Assembly: GCA_965263305.1 (NCBI GenBank) | Contig: OZ253666.1 | Coordinates: 930,001-994,000 of the forward strand | Source of the DNA: MED-G105 sp965263305 | Lineage (GTDB): Bacteria; Pseudomonadota; Alphaproteobacteria; Caulobacterales; Parvularculaceae | Direction: 5' to 3' | Length of the DNA stretch: 64,000 nucleotides | Part shown: positions 27,733 through 35,495 of the stretch, in pieces | How the letters are laid out: the number at the start of each line of letters is the position of its first letter | Numbering within the stretch: the stretch's first letter is position 1 | Notes under the pieces: generated by a model | What the model was told of the DNA's origin: nothing | Seen by the model: the letters and a program-made list of their open reading frames with translations, nothing else | Databases searched by the model: none | Program-made: the position numbers and the translations under genes

Positions 27733-28821
27733 TTACGCCACTTGGGCGCCTTTCTGTTCAGGACGCGATGTCGTATCACGTTTTTTAAGTCGTTGGACGG
27801 CGGCGGGGGCGCGGCACAACCAGATTTTCACGGTCAAGCCGTCATTCATTTCCGGTTCTATCTGCTTTGAGGTCGATCGTTTTGTCACTGATGTCCCATG
27901 GCCGGGCGACTGTGCACCGGGATGCAAGGTCTCTGCTTCAATAAAATCAAGGCCGGCGCCAACGCACCACCCTTTCACTTCCTCATCGGAAAACCCTAAA
28001 CGACGATGGGCGTGCTCTTCTCTCAAAAATTCATAATCATGGGGGGCGAAATCAGAAATTAGGAGATCACCCCCCGGCTTCAACACCCGCGCCGCCTCGC
28101 GCACGGCCGCGGCCGGCGCTGCTAAATAGTGTAAAACATGGTGTAGACAGACAATGTCGGCAACCCCGTTTTCAACGGGAAGTGAAAAGATATCCGCCTG
28201 GCGCACTTGTGCATGGGGAACATTGTCCCGATCGAGATTGGAACGCGCGACGGCGAGCATCTCTCTCGATTGGTCAAAACCAATGCCTTGATGATAGGCG
28301 TCCGCGAACACTTTTAAGATCCGCCCTGTGCCGGTGCCGAGATCGACAAACAGATCAACGGTTTTCTCGCCAATGAGCCGGCGCATAGCCGCTTCGATTT
28401 TTTCTTCAGCAATATGAAGGCCGCGCACCCGGTCCCATTCAGCCGCGTTTTCTGTGAAATACGCCGCCGCCATCGCCGCACGCGCCTCACGGCTTTGCTC
28501 AAAGCGGTCTTTATCTCGGGCGATCACCCGATCTTCCGAGGCGTTCAAGGCCGCCACCGCCCCACCGAGAGAAGCCGCCGCATCAACGGATTGGTCCAAT
28601 GCCGCGCGATAAAAGATCCAGGAGCCTTCACGATGGCGTTCGACCAACCCAGCATCGGCCATGATTTTTAGATGCCGACTAACCCTGGGTTGGCTCTGTC
28701 CCAGAATTTGCGTGAGTTCCGAGACGGTAAGCTCCCCGCGCTGCAACAGCGCCAAGATCCGCAGGCGGGTCTCCTCGCCAGCCGCGCGAAACGCATTAAG
28801 TGTTTGATCTAAAGTCGCCAT
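27733..28821 (-). CDS. ArsR-type HTH + SAM-dependent methyltransferase regulator (SahR-like)
   Basis: This 362-aa protein joins an ArsR winged helix (residues about 5-85: ETRLRILALLQRGELTVSEL, then ILGQSQPRVSRHLKIMADAG as recognition helix) to a class I methyltransferase domain. Motif I is VDLGTGTGRILKVFADAYH near residue 170, and ADIVCLHHVLHYLAAP is the motif IV region. This two-domain layout is known for SahR-type regulators of methionine and SAM metabolism, where the methyltransferase domain serves as a SAH/SAM sensor. The position at the head of metF-metH, with a perfect-armed palindrome 64 bases upstream, supports autoregulation of the whole operon. Enzymatic activity cannot be excluded. 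Confidence 0.88.
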   Translation of the reverse strand: MATLDQTLNAFRAAGEETRLRILALLQRGELTVSELTQILGQSQPRVSRHLKIMADAGLVERHREGSWIFYRAALDQSVDAAASLGGAVAALNASEDRVIARDKDRFEQSREARAAMAAAYFTENAAEWDRVRGLHIAEEKIEAAMRRLIGEKTVDLFVDLGTGTGRILKVFADAYHQGIGFDQSREMLAVARSNLDRDNVPHAQVRQADIFSLPVENGVADIVCLHHVLHYLAAPAAAVREAARVLKPGGDLLISDFAPHDYEFLREEHAHRRLGFSDEEVKGWCVGAGLDFIEAETLHPGAQSPGHGTSVTKRSTSKQIEPEMNDGLTVKIWLCRAPAAVQRLKKRDTTSRPEQKGAQVA

Positions 28822-28885
28822 CTCATCAATCTCAGCGCCACCCTTCCATCATGGAAACAACGGATGTTGGGCGATTTTCAAATTA

Positions 28886-28907
28886 CATATAAACATATCT
28901 TTATATG
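28886..28907. promoter_or_regulatory. Palindromic operator of the methionine operon
   Basis: CATATAAA (28886-28893) and TTTATATG (28900-28907) form an inverted repeat with perfect 8-base arms and a 6-base spacer; only the two C positions in the spacer break full dyad symmetry. It lies in the AT-rich stretch 64 bases upstream of the ArsR/methyltransferase start. The form agrees with my recollection of SahR-type operators of alphaproteobacteria, though I could not check that here. It is also within reach of the mlaA promoter on the other strand. Confidence 0.65.
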
Positions 28908-29083
28908 ATAAACAACCGCCTGGCAGGCGCCGCCCTTTTAACACGGTAAAAATCCCTTATGTGACTTCTTCCGGCGGCCGGTCTGGCGTAGTAAACACGT
29001 ATCTAAGAGCGGGGCGGAGTCACGCTTTCAGGGCGAGCGGGGTGAGGCTAGAAACCCGGCTCACGATTGTGGATTGGTTATTG

Positions 29084-29944
29084 ATGATGACTTGTTTTCG
29101 GCTATTGGGCGAAAAGGGTATCTCTTTGCGTGCTCTTTTAATCGGTTTCGCGTTTGCTGTTGGCGCCTTCTCGCCGTCCCTCGCTCAAGAGAGCCCGTCT
29201 GCGCTCGCCGACGAGGATATGTCTCCTGAGGAAATCGAAAGCGCCATTGCGAGCTCTCAAACAAGCGCAACGGAAGCGGGCGACCCCTGGGAAGGGTTCA
29301 ACCGCAAAATGTTCAAGATCAACACAGTATTCGATAAGAACCTATTGGTCCCGGCGGCCCTCGCCTACCGCGCGGTGACGCCAAAACCCGGACGCCGGGG
29401 CATCCGGCGTTTTTTAGCGAATTTTCGCTCCCCTGGCATTTTTATCAACGACATTCTTCAGGGGGAGTTTTCCCGCGCTGGTCAGACGTTCTCACGCTTT
29501 GTGGTCAACTCAACCATTGGCGCCGGTGGGTTCGCCGATCCCGCCAGCCAATTGGGCATTCCCGGACACTCTGAAGATTTCGGTCAGACGTTAGCCGTTT
29601 GGGGTGTTGATGCCGGCCCTTACATTTTTATTCCGCTTCTGGGCCCATCATCCGTTAGAGATGCGGTCGGCCTTGGCGTTCAAACCGGGCTTGATCCCAG
29701 CTTCTACATTCGCACGGACGTTGCAAACACGTTGCGCCTCGTGCGCGCCGGCGTCGGCGGCCTGTCCGCCCGCGAGCCGTTGATTGAACCCTTGCGCGAG
29801 ATTGAAGCGAATTCTCTCGATTACTACGCATCGTTCCGCAGTTTTTACCAGCAGGCCCGCCAACGAGAGATCAGGAACGGCCGCACAGACTTTGAGGACC
29901 TGCCCGATATCGGCGATTTCGAGGAATTCGATGACCTGGAGTAA
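29084..29944 (+). CDS. mlaA: MlaA-family (VacJ) outer-membrane lipid transport protein
   Basis: The family pattern is clear: DPWEGFNRKMFKINTVFD, RFLANFRSPGIFINDILQGEF, RFVVNSTIGAGGFADPASQLG, SEDFGQTLAVWGVDAGPYIF and PLLGPSSVRDAVG. MlaA removes misplaced phospholipids from the outer leaflet. The start is uncertain. ATG at 29084 gives 286 aa. A TTG at 29126 with AAAAGGG 8 bases upstream would give a cleaner signal peptide (RALLIGFAFAVGAFSPSLAQ). Neither form shows a lipobox cysteine at the cleavage site, unlike E. coli MlaA. A helical acidic tail (DFEDLPDIGDFEEFDDLE) is typical. It overlaps mlaC by 14 bases. Confidence 0.9.
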   Translation: MMTCFRLLGEKGISLRALLIGFAFAVGAFSPSLAQESPSALADEDMSPEEIESAIASSQTSATEAGDPWEGFNRKMFKINTVFDKNLLVPAALAYRAVTPKPGRRGIRRFLANFRSPGIFINDILQGEFSRAGQTFSRFVVNSTIGAGGFADPASQLGIPGHSEDFGQTLAVWGVDAGPYIFIPLLGPSSVRDAVGLGVQTGLDPSFYIRTDVANTLRLVRAGVGGLSAREPLIEPLREIEANSLDYYASFRSFYQQARQREIRNGRTDFEDLPDIGDFEEFDDLE

Positions 29945-30557
29945 ACGTAGCACGTTGACTTTCTGCCTCGGCGCCGGTCTCGCCGCCAGCCTCCCCACAC
30001 AGGCGCTCGCGGATAAAGCAGCTGAGGAATGGCTCGCAGGCATTTTGGCTGGCGCTGATGACGTCTTCAATGCCGCGGATGAAAGCGCCCGTCTCGCCGC
30101 TGTGGAAGAGCTGGTCGCGCAATTTGTCGATATGAACAAAGTCGCGCGCTTTGTCCTCGGCCAGTACGCGCGCGTGATCAGCAAAGAGCAATGGGCCTTG
30201 TTCCGCCCCTTGTTCAAGCGTTATGCGACCCTCGTCTACCAGAAAACGTTGAAGGACTATTCCGGCGAGCGTTTGGCGGTGAAAAACTCCATCGACCGCA
30301 CTCCCCGCGATATCATCGTGAACACCGGTATCGCCAATGCAGCGCCGGGCCAGCGCTTCGCGACCGTGACCGTTCATTGGCGCCTGTACCGGGACAAAAA
30401 CGGCGCGTTTTCCGTGGTTGACGCCGGCGCCGAAGGCGTCTGGCTGGCGATTGAACAGCAAAGCCAATTCAAAGCCGTGATCGCCAATAATGGCGGCGGT
30501 TCTCGCGGCATTGACGCCTTGATCGCCGATCTTCAGGCGAAGGTTGGCGGCGCGTAG
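29931..30557 (+). CDS. mlaC: MlaC-family periplasmic phospholipid-binding protein
   Basis: The start at 29931 (MTWSKRSTLTFCLGAGLAAS) has GAGGA 5 bases upstream and lies inside the end of mlaA, so translation is probably coupled. The 208-aa product has a signal peptide cleaved near TQALA and an MlaC/Ttg2D fold: FVDMNKVARFVLGQYAR, QWALFRPLFKRYATLVYQKT, and VVDAGAEGVWLAIEQQSQF. It should shuttle phospholipids between MlaA and an inner-membrane MlaFEDB complex, whose genes are not in this window. Confidence 0.9.
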   Translation: MTWSKRSTLTFCLGAGLAASLPTQALADKAAEEWLAGILAGADDVFNAADESARLAAVEELVAQFVDMNKVARFVLGQYARVISKEQWALFRPLFKRYATLVYQKTLKDYSGERLAVKNSIDRTPRDIIVNTGIANAAPGQRFATVTVHWRLYRDKNGAFSVVDAGAEGVWLAIEQQSQFKAVIANNGGGSRGIDALIADLQAKVGGA

Positions 30558-30693
30558 CTTTTTTCGTCATGAAGAGGGCCGTCTGCGGTCCCATGCAACA
30601 TGGCTCGAGCGCGCCAAACCCTTACTTTTTCCTTACCAATCATCCCACCGACGTCAAAAATCGACGTTTTCTGGACCTTTATCCGTCCCGGCC

Positions 30694-30743
30694 TGTGATC
30701 TGTGTCACAGGCCCATGAAAATCGGCGCCCTATGTTGAGGATG
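30694..30743 (+). promoter_or_regulatory. CRP-type class II promoter of the structured RNA
   Basis: TGTGATCTGTGTCACA at 30694-30709 is a perfect TGTGA-N6-TCACA CRP consensus. A -10-like TATGTT lies at 30731-30736, and the predicted start at 30743 puts the site centre at -41.5, the classic class II activator position overlapping the -35. The predicted start is exactly the first base of the closing helix of the downstream RNA (30743-30752). The second CRP-type promoter, at 35496, has the same 37-base spacing from TGTGA to the -10. Confidence 0.7.
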
Positions 30744-30972
30744 TCGGACGGGACGTGATCCCGCCCCGCCCTGAAAGACCAATAGCAGCGTTCAAGTAAA
30801 GTTGCCCCTTGCGAGAATGCTGGTCTGTCCGGAGAGCGTTGGCCCCTCCTGCGCGCAATCCGGGGGAGAGCACCCGTCCGACACACCTTTCTGATGGAAG
30901 GGCGCACTCAAAAGAATTGGCTGACCCGGCGTTTCGCCGGAAACGCCCGCGCCACGAGGGGAAGTTTCGGCT

Positions 30973-31270
30973 GGGGAGACACTAGCCGCCCTTCCTTGTC
31001 ATCGCGACATCATCGCGATGACAAGGAAGTTCCTGGAGGAGAGACCAGGAAGAATTGTCCCGCCCAAGCAATTGGCGTTGGGATAGTGGGGAGACCGGGG
31101 GAGACTTGCGGAAGCGATCGCTTCCGAGGGGAGACGACCCGGCGGCGCCGAGAAATCGGCCAAGCCGGAGAGGGCGGCGACGCTCTCGGGGGATTACCCG
31201 AAAGGGTAACGAAAAGGCGGAAGCCTTTGAGGAGATCTGGCGACGTTCCAATTGGAAACTTGGGGGAGAC
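30973..31270 (+). repeat. Five copies of GGGGAGAC plus one variant inside the RNA
   Basis: Exact GGGGAGAC starts at 30973, 31088, 31098, 31128 and 31263, and the variant GGAGAGAC at 31038. A further GGGGAGAG is at about 30863. An 8-mer is expected only a few times in the whole window on both strands, so this clustering is not chance. Copies fall in hairpin loops or between helices, which suggests a repeated binding element. They are not all in one reading frame. Confidence 0.75.
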
Positions 31271-31293
31271 GTCGCCAGATAACCTCTTTTTTT
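31229..31293 (+). terminator. Rho-independent terminator of the structured RNA
   Basis: A 12-bp perfect stem pairs 31235-31246 with 31269-31280, extended through a 2x2 internal loop by GAGG/CCTC, and is followed by seven Ts (31287-31293). The apical part holds a small TTCCAATTGGAA hairpin and the last GGGGAGAC copy. Confidence 0.8.
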
Positions 31294-31379
31294 CTTTACA
31301 CGGTCAATATTGAAACCATCGGCAAGATCATGCGCCGTACCGACCATTTTTGGGTAGCGGTTCCCCGTTAAGGGATCGG

Positions 31380-31574
31380 TCAATAACGTCGGCGCAATCC
31401 CAGCGCAAACGCGCCCAATGGAAACAATAAAGCGGCGGGCGGCAATGGCATTTCAACGAACTCAACCCCCAAAAGAGGCGATTGGAAAATCCGGGGCGCG
31501 CCCTCGCCGTTAAGCGGATCGATCGCCAACGGCCGGAAGCCCCACTCCCCAAAAAAAAGCCCCAGTCGAAACAA
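31380..31574 (-). pseudogene. Decayed VPLPA/PEP-CTERM-like C-terminal fragment
   Basis: This short frame ends in EMPLPPAALLFPLGAFALGL followed by RRRY, which is a sorting-signal tail closely like the end of the adjacent intact gene (EVPVPPAALLFPLGVATLAA, then RRK). There is no signal peptide or body domain upstream, and the fragment lies beyond the terminator of that gene. It therefore looks like a remnant of a duplicated or truncated CTERM protein. Confidence 0.5.
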
Positions 31575-31585
31575 TCGACCAGGGC
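31551..31585 (-). terminator. Rho-independent terminator after the VPLPA-CTERM gene
   Basis: On the minus strand, an imperfect stem (GCCC and TCGA/GTCGA arms, 31585-31559, two mismatched bases) is followed by eight Ts (31558-31551). It sits about 40 bases after the stop of the gene ending at 31628. Confidence 0.65.
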
Positions 31586-31627
31586 GTTTCTAACGAAAAA
31601 AATTTGAAGGCTTCACCCTTCCCGGCT

Positions 31628-32611
31628 TTAGCGTCGCTGCATCTTCCGTCTTGCGGCCAATGTTGCAACGCCAAGCGGGAACAGAAGGGCCGCCGGCGGT
31701 ACTGGCACCTCTGATGGCGTCAACTCAGCGGTAAAGCTGTAGGGCACGCCCGGCGGTGAGGCTGAAAACAAAATAACCCCGCCAGTATCTTCCCATGGAT
31801 CGCCAAAACCAGCGGTCGCAAACGAACACGCATCATCGGTCAATTCGCAATCCGTTGTATCCGGCCCGAAAAGGGAAAGAACGAAGAGCGAAATCGAGAA
31901 CTCTAGGGTAATAGATTCTCCCGCTGCTAAGGTGCCTAACGACACATCCGTCAGTTGCGTGTCATCCCAGGTGAAAAAGTTCTCATTACTGTCGGAAAGA
32001 CCGAAATCATCGAGAGCGATTCCGTTGAACTCCGCACTGTTCCCGCCCGGCCCGACAATCACCTGTCCGTCGAACAGCGAGTCGCCGTCGACCACCGATA
32101 ACCCGAAATCGAGGGCCGCCGCATGTTGAAGCTGATCGGGCCCGCCAGGCGCATAATCACCGCACTGCCAAATTGCCTGGAGCGAACAATTGTTAGCGAA
32201 CGCGGCAGTCGCAACGCCGACGCCGCCGCCAAAAATCAACGAGTTAAACGATGCATCCGCGGCGGCGCCCGTGTCATTGGTTATGGTGATCAGCGCTGTC
32301 AAACTGACCAGGGAAGACGCCTCGCCGGTGACCGTAGCGCCGGCGGCGAATGAAATCGGTTCACCGTCATTATCGCCGGTACCGAACCCGGTCGCCGACG
32401 CGTACGCGTCAGGATTCCCCTCGCTGCTATTGAAATCATCTATCTGGATGGCGCCGCCGTCAGGAAAATCGGGCCCAACCATGGTGCTATCAGCGCCATT
32501 AGTCCCCGCCGTCAAGGCTGATTGAAAGTCATAGACGACCGTCACGGCCGCATCCGCCGCCGATATCATCGGCGCGATCGCACTTGCAGAAATTATCGCT
32601 AAACGTCTCAT
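31628..32611 (-). CDS. VPLPA/PEP-CTERM sorting-signal protein
   Basis: This 327-aa protein has a signal peptide (MRRLAIISASAIAPMISAAD) and ends in EVPVPPAALLFPLGVATLAA plus RRKMQRR. That is a Val-Pro-x-Pro motif, one hydrophobic helix and an Arg cluster, the layout of VPLPA/PEP-CTERM exosortase substrates. The body is a beta-rich Asp/Gly/Ser domain of unknown function with several conserved-looking Cys pairs. GGGGG lies about 7 bases before the ATG. The presumed exosortase is not in this window. It is likely a surface or biofilm-matrix protein. Confidence 0.75.
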   Translation of the reverse strand: MRRLAIISASAIAPMISAADAAVTVVYDFQSALTAGTNGADSTMVGPDFPDGGAIQIDDFNSSEGNPDAYASATGFGTGDNDGEPISFAAGATVTGEASSLVSLTALITITNDTGAAADASFNSLIFGGGVGVATAAFANNCSLQAIWQCGDYAPGGPDQLQHAAALDFGLSVVDGDSLFDGQVIVGPGGNSAEFNGIALDDFGLSDSNENFFTWDDTQLTDVSLGTLAAGESITLEFSISLFVLSLFGPDTTDCELTDDACSFATAGFGDPWEDTGGVILFSASPPGVPYSFTAELTPSEVPVPPAALLFPLGVATLAARRKMQRR

Positions 32612-32706
32612 TGTAATCCCCCAATGAATTAAGACACTCGATAAAGTACACCAATTACAAAATCAAAACTAGTTCCGACAAAGAAATTCTAGAGCAAAAA
32701 AGAACG

Positions 32707-34731
32707 TTATTGCACGTTTTGCGCGAATTTTGGATCGATTGCCGTGCATTCTGAGCGCATAGCGCTTACCCAGTCATGGGTTACGGATAATGACGCCGTC
32801 ATTATTTGCAATCCACTCTGGCAAGATTGCACCGCAGCGGAAACGTTTCCCAATTTGTGTAACACAATCGCTTTGTTAACCAGCAAATCACCCATCTGAA
32901 CATCAGTACTTGAATAATTTTTCGAGTACACATCAAAAGCATGATCCATCGACGCGGTCGCCGCCTCGGCCGATTTCAACTCGGCGTGCGCCAATGCTTT
33001 GTAGATAGACAGCACACCTACTTGTTTATGATCACCACCATAAACAGCTTCGAATACACGCTGGGACTCTTCAAATGCGTCTAAGGCTTCATCCGGCCGA
33101 TTAATTTTTTGTAGTATCTGCCCTAGTAGCAAATTCGCCCGTGCTTTTGTTGGATGGTTTTCTTCTAAGAGAGTGTCATAAATTGACACCGCTTCGGTCA
33201 TCAAATCTTGCGCTACAGATAAATTTTCGTCCTTAAATTCTGCGTATGCTAAATTTTGCGTTGTAACAGCGGTATAAAGATGATAATTACCGTATAGGTC
33301 TTTAAACGTTTTGCGAGCAAACTCCAGTTCCGCTTTTGCCTTCTTCGGCTTCCCAACGCTACTTAATACCGCACTAAGATTAGAGGCCAATAGGGCGGAT
33401 CGGCGTTGATCGCAGGAAGACGATGCATCGCAGTAACTTCTCGCCGCTCTGTACTTCTCGATTGCGATATCTAAGGAAGCTTGACGATACGACCATTGGG
33501 CCGCCTGCTCCTCAACATGGCTTAGCAGCCACCCGAGTTTGGCACCATCGAGTTCCACTGGCTTGCTTTGAGTTAACTTCTTTTCATACGTCTCAATTAA
33601 TTGGCCAGCTTCAGCAAAATCGCGACGACGTGTAAGCGCATTCGCATAGTCCATATTTGCCAAAACCTCATCCTCGAGCGACACAAACGGCCCCTTCGCC
33701 GCCTCAGCCAATATTGGAAGCGCTTCCTGCGGTTCACCAAGTTTATGATACACCGACCCAATCGCGTTTAAAAGCTTCGCTCGAACTTCCGGCTTATCCC
33801 CCAATTCCGAATCAATTTTCTTCCGCCCACGCTCTAAAATGGTCAATGCCGTAATAGTCTTCGGGTTTTCGGTTGCTGGGTTGGCGATTTCAAAAAGGGA
33901 TACGAGATAATCCAACGCCGCTGTCGATTGTTCAGATCGCACCTCAGCAACAACACGTTGGCGGTCTGCTTCGGCGCGTTGCTCTATTGCTTCTGTACGC
34001 TGAATAAATGCATAGGCGGCCAGGGTGACCGTCGCAATGATAACGGCGACAGACGCCGCCAACATACGGCGCAGATGGCGACGCTCTCGCAGATGTTCGC
34101 GCTGGCGCAAATCATCCAGACGAACCTCCAGAAGCCCGGCCGTCAGCTTCAGAAACGCAAGGGCTTTGCCGTCTTTGTCGGCGCGCCGGTCAGCGGCGAT
34201 GTGCTCCACCGCGCCATCAATGACGGCGCCGTCGGGCCCAATGCGCTGGAGCAAGGCCGGCGGAAAAACGGGGTTTTCGTTTTCATCCCCCTCCAGAATA
34301 AGCGCGAAGACCCGCTCTTCCCCGTGGAGGCGTTTGAACGCTTTTATTTCCTGGTTTACCCAATGGGAGGCCGCCGAGGCTGGTGAGCACAACACAATCA
34401 GCGCATTGGCATTGGTCAACGCTTCCATAATCGCGCCGGAAAGATCGTGGGAGGTCGACAACTCCTCCCGATCGCGGAACACAGGCGCAATTCGCCCGTC
34501 GCGCGTAGGCATTCCGGCTGGCGCCGACACGCCTTCCGGGGGTCGATAGGCCTCTAGCTTGCGATGGAGCCAGGCGGCGGCGACTTCATCCCGGTGACTG
34601 TAACTGATGAAGGCGGCAAAACGCCGACGTGCCCGCGCGTCGTCACTATGATCCTTACCCGGCGTATCGCCCGGTTCGGCGCCGGGGTTCACGGCCTCAG
34701 GGAGGCTTTGATGATGTTGTTCGGTCGTCAT
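32707..34731 (-). CDS. Membrane-anchored TIR-domain protein with TPR repeats
   Basis: This 674-aa protein has an N-terminal TIR domain (about residues 36-175): RFAAFISYSHRDEVAAAWLH, FRDREELSTSHDLSGAIMEA, LIVLCSPASAASHWVNQEIK. The Glu of WVNQEIK is at the position of the catalytic Glu of NAD-cleaving TIRs. After a basic segment comes one membrane helix (about 225-245, MLAASVAVIIATVTLAAYAF), a short coiled region, and a long TPR array to the end. The TIR would be cytoplasmic and the TPRs periplasmic, or both cytoplasmic if the helix is a hairpin. A GGGGAGAG ribosome site precedes the ATG. It may sense an envelope or phage signal and produce a nucleotide message, but that is inference. Confidence 0.85.
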   Translation of the reverse strand: MTTEQHHQSLPEAVNPGAEPGDTPGKDHSDDARARRRFAAFISYSHRDEVAAAWLHRKLEAYRPPEGVSAPAGMPTRDGRIAPVFRDREELSTSHDLSGAIMEALTNANALIVLCSPASAASHWVNQEIKAFKRLHGEERVFALILEGDENENPVFPPALLQRIGPDGAVIDGAVEHIAADRRADKDGKALAFLKLTAGLLEVRLDDLRQREHLRERRHLRRMLAASVAVIIATVTLAAYAFIQRTEAIEQRAEADRQRVVAEVRSEQSTAALDYLVSLFEIANPATENPKTITALTILERGRKKIDSELGDKPEVRAKLLNAIGSVYHKLGEPQEALPILAEAAKGPFVSLEDEVLANMDYANALTRRRDFAEAGQLIETYEKKLTQSKPVELDGAKLGWLLSHVEEQAAQWSYRQASLDIAIEKYRAARSYCDASSSCDQRRSALLASNLSAVLSSVGKPKKAKAELEFARKTFKDLYGNYHLYTAVTTQNLAYAEFKDENLSVAQDLMTEAVSIYDTLLEENHPTKARANLLLGQILQKINRPDEALDAFEESQRVFEAVYGGDHKQVGVLSIYKALAHAELKSAEAATASMDHAFDVYSKNYSSTDVQMGDLLVNKAIVLHKLGNVSAAVQSCQSGLQIMTASLSVTHDWVSAMRSECTAIDPKFAQNVQ

Positions 34732-34919
34732 CGTTTAACTCTCCCCAGAAACGAATTCGATGGAGTCAATTTAAACTCTAGTCGACGTAGCTTCAACCGC
34801 TGGATGATCAGCGATGGTGCATCAATGCCGCGTCGTTGCTCAAAAAACAACGTGAAAAACGGCTCAAAAGAGGCGTTTTTGCGGAGTTTGCACGACGCCC
34901 GCAAAAGATCGCTCTTCCC

Positions 34920-34935
34920 TGTGATCTACCGCACA
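34920..34935. promoter_or_regulatory. CRP-like binding site
   Basis: TGTGATCTACCGCACA has one perfect TGTGA half and one half with a single change (GCACA for TCACA). At the spacing seen in the two other CRP-type promoters the -10 position reads TAGGCC, which is poor. So it may be a weaker promoter for the small unit to the right, or an operator for the TIR gene on the left. Confidence 0.45.
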
Positions 34936-35012
34936 GAGCGTGACCGATGCGCCGCTTAGGCCACAACTTCTGAGTGTCTTTTTTTGATGCTCCCGCCACG
35001 GAATTTTACACA

Positions 35013-35267
35013 ATGCCCCGCCCAACCAGGCCCTCGATTGTCGCAATCGTCGCCTCCTTAACGGGGGCGGGCGGGCGGGGGGTTATGCTGCACAGCACCA
35101 TGATGCCCGCCGCTGCGCCTTCTGTTGACGCCGAAACGCTCCTGGATGGCGGTCTGTTTGTTCAATACCCCAGAGTTATTGATAGGGCCGTCCTTGACCA
35201 GCAGGATTTCAACGACGAACCATTGCCGCCAAAAGCGCCATTGCTGCAGATAGTCTCCATTGATTGA
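35013..35267 (+). CDS. Doubtful small hypothetical protein
   Basis: This frame of 84 codons starts MPRPTRPSIVAIVASLTGAG and has no clear ribosome site or recognisable domain. It overlaps a run of G-quartets that encodes a Gly/Arg stretch. It lies between a CRP-like site and a good terminator, so the region is probably transcribed. A non-coding RNA is an equally good reading. Confidence 0.25.
   Translation: MPRPTRPSIVAIVASLTGAGGRGVMLHSTMMPAAAPSVDAETLLDGGLFVQYPRVIDRAVLDQQDFNDEPLPPKAPLLQIVSID
35063..35082 (+). repeat. G-quadruplex motif with single-base loops
   Basis: Four G-runs of 5, 3, 3 and 6 bases are separated by single C bases. Such one-base-loop tracts form very stable quadruplexes in vitro. 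The G-rich strand is the one that would be in the RNA of the short terminated unit. Confidence 0.7.
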
Positions 35268-35364
35268 CCCTCGCTGGATCAGCGCCTTTTTGACTGGGGC
35301 GAGGTTCGGCGCGCCAACATTTCCATCAACCTTAGAAAAGCGCCCCGGCGTGATCGAAAGACAA

Positions 35365-35395
35365 GCCAGATTTCAAAAAATCTGGCGCTTTTTTT
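35365..35395 (+). terminator. Rho-independent terminator
   Basis: GCCAGATTT (35365-35373) pairs perfectly with AAATCTGGC (35378-35386) across a 4-base loop, followed by GC and seven Ts. It ends the short unit that follows the CRP-like site at 34920. Confidence 0.8.
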
Positions 35396-35495
35396 GGTGC
35401 TTGCCGGCGCCGAGAGCAGCGCGAAGCGCCGACAATTGCGCCTAAATGCCTGTTTTTGCTGTGTAAAAATTAACCTTAACAGAACTCGCTGAACC

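Larger units (their letters stand above)
30743..31293 (+). ncRNA. Large multi-hairpin non-coding RNA with repeated GGGGAGAC
   Basis: I do not recognise this RNA. A perfect 10-bp helix pairs 30743-30752 with 30873-30882 and encloses a first domain. Then follow many hairpins: 30886-30901; one with GGCGTTTC/GAAACGCC arms; CGGCT/AGCCG (30968-30988) with GGGGAGAC in its loop; a 17-bp perfect hairpin (30991-31007 with 31013-31029); TTCCTGG/CCAGGAA (31030-31051) with loop AGGAGAGA; an 18-base palindrome at 31109-31126; three stems capped by GAAA or GGAA tetraloops; and a terminator. GGA occurs more than 20 times. It is not RNase P RNA, tmRNA or 6S by their conserved parts. A CRP-type promoter sits at its start. 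The one long plus-strand frame runs through the terminator and is not protein-like. Confidence 0.7.

Noticed and set aside
30894..31313. A 139-codon plus-strand frame across the structured RNA
   Set aside because: It reads through the terminator stem and T-tract, has no ribosome site, and its recurring Gly-Glu-Thr comes from GGGGAGAC copies that are not all in the same frame. RNA helices explain the sequence better.
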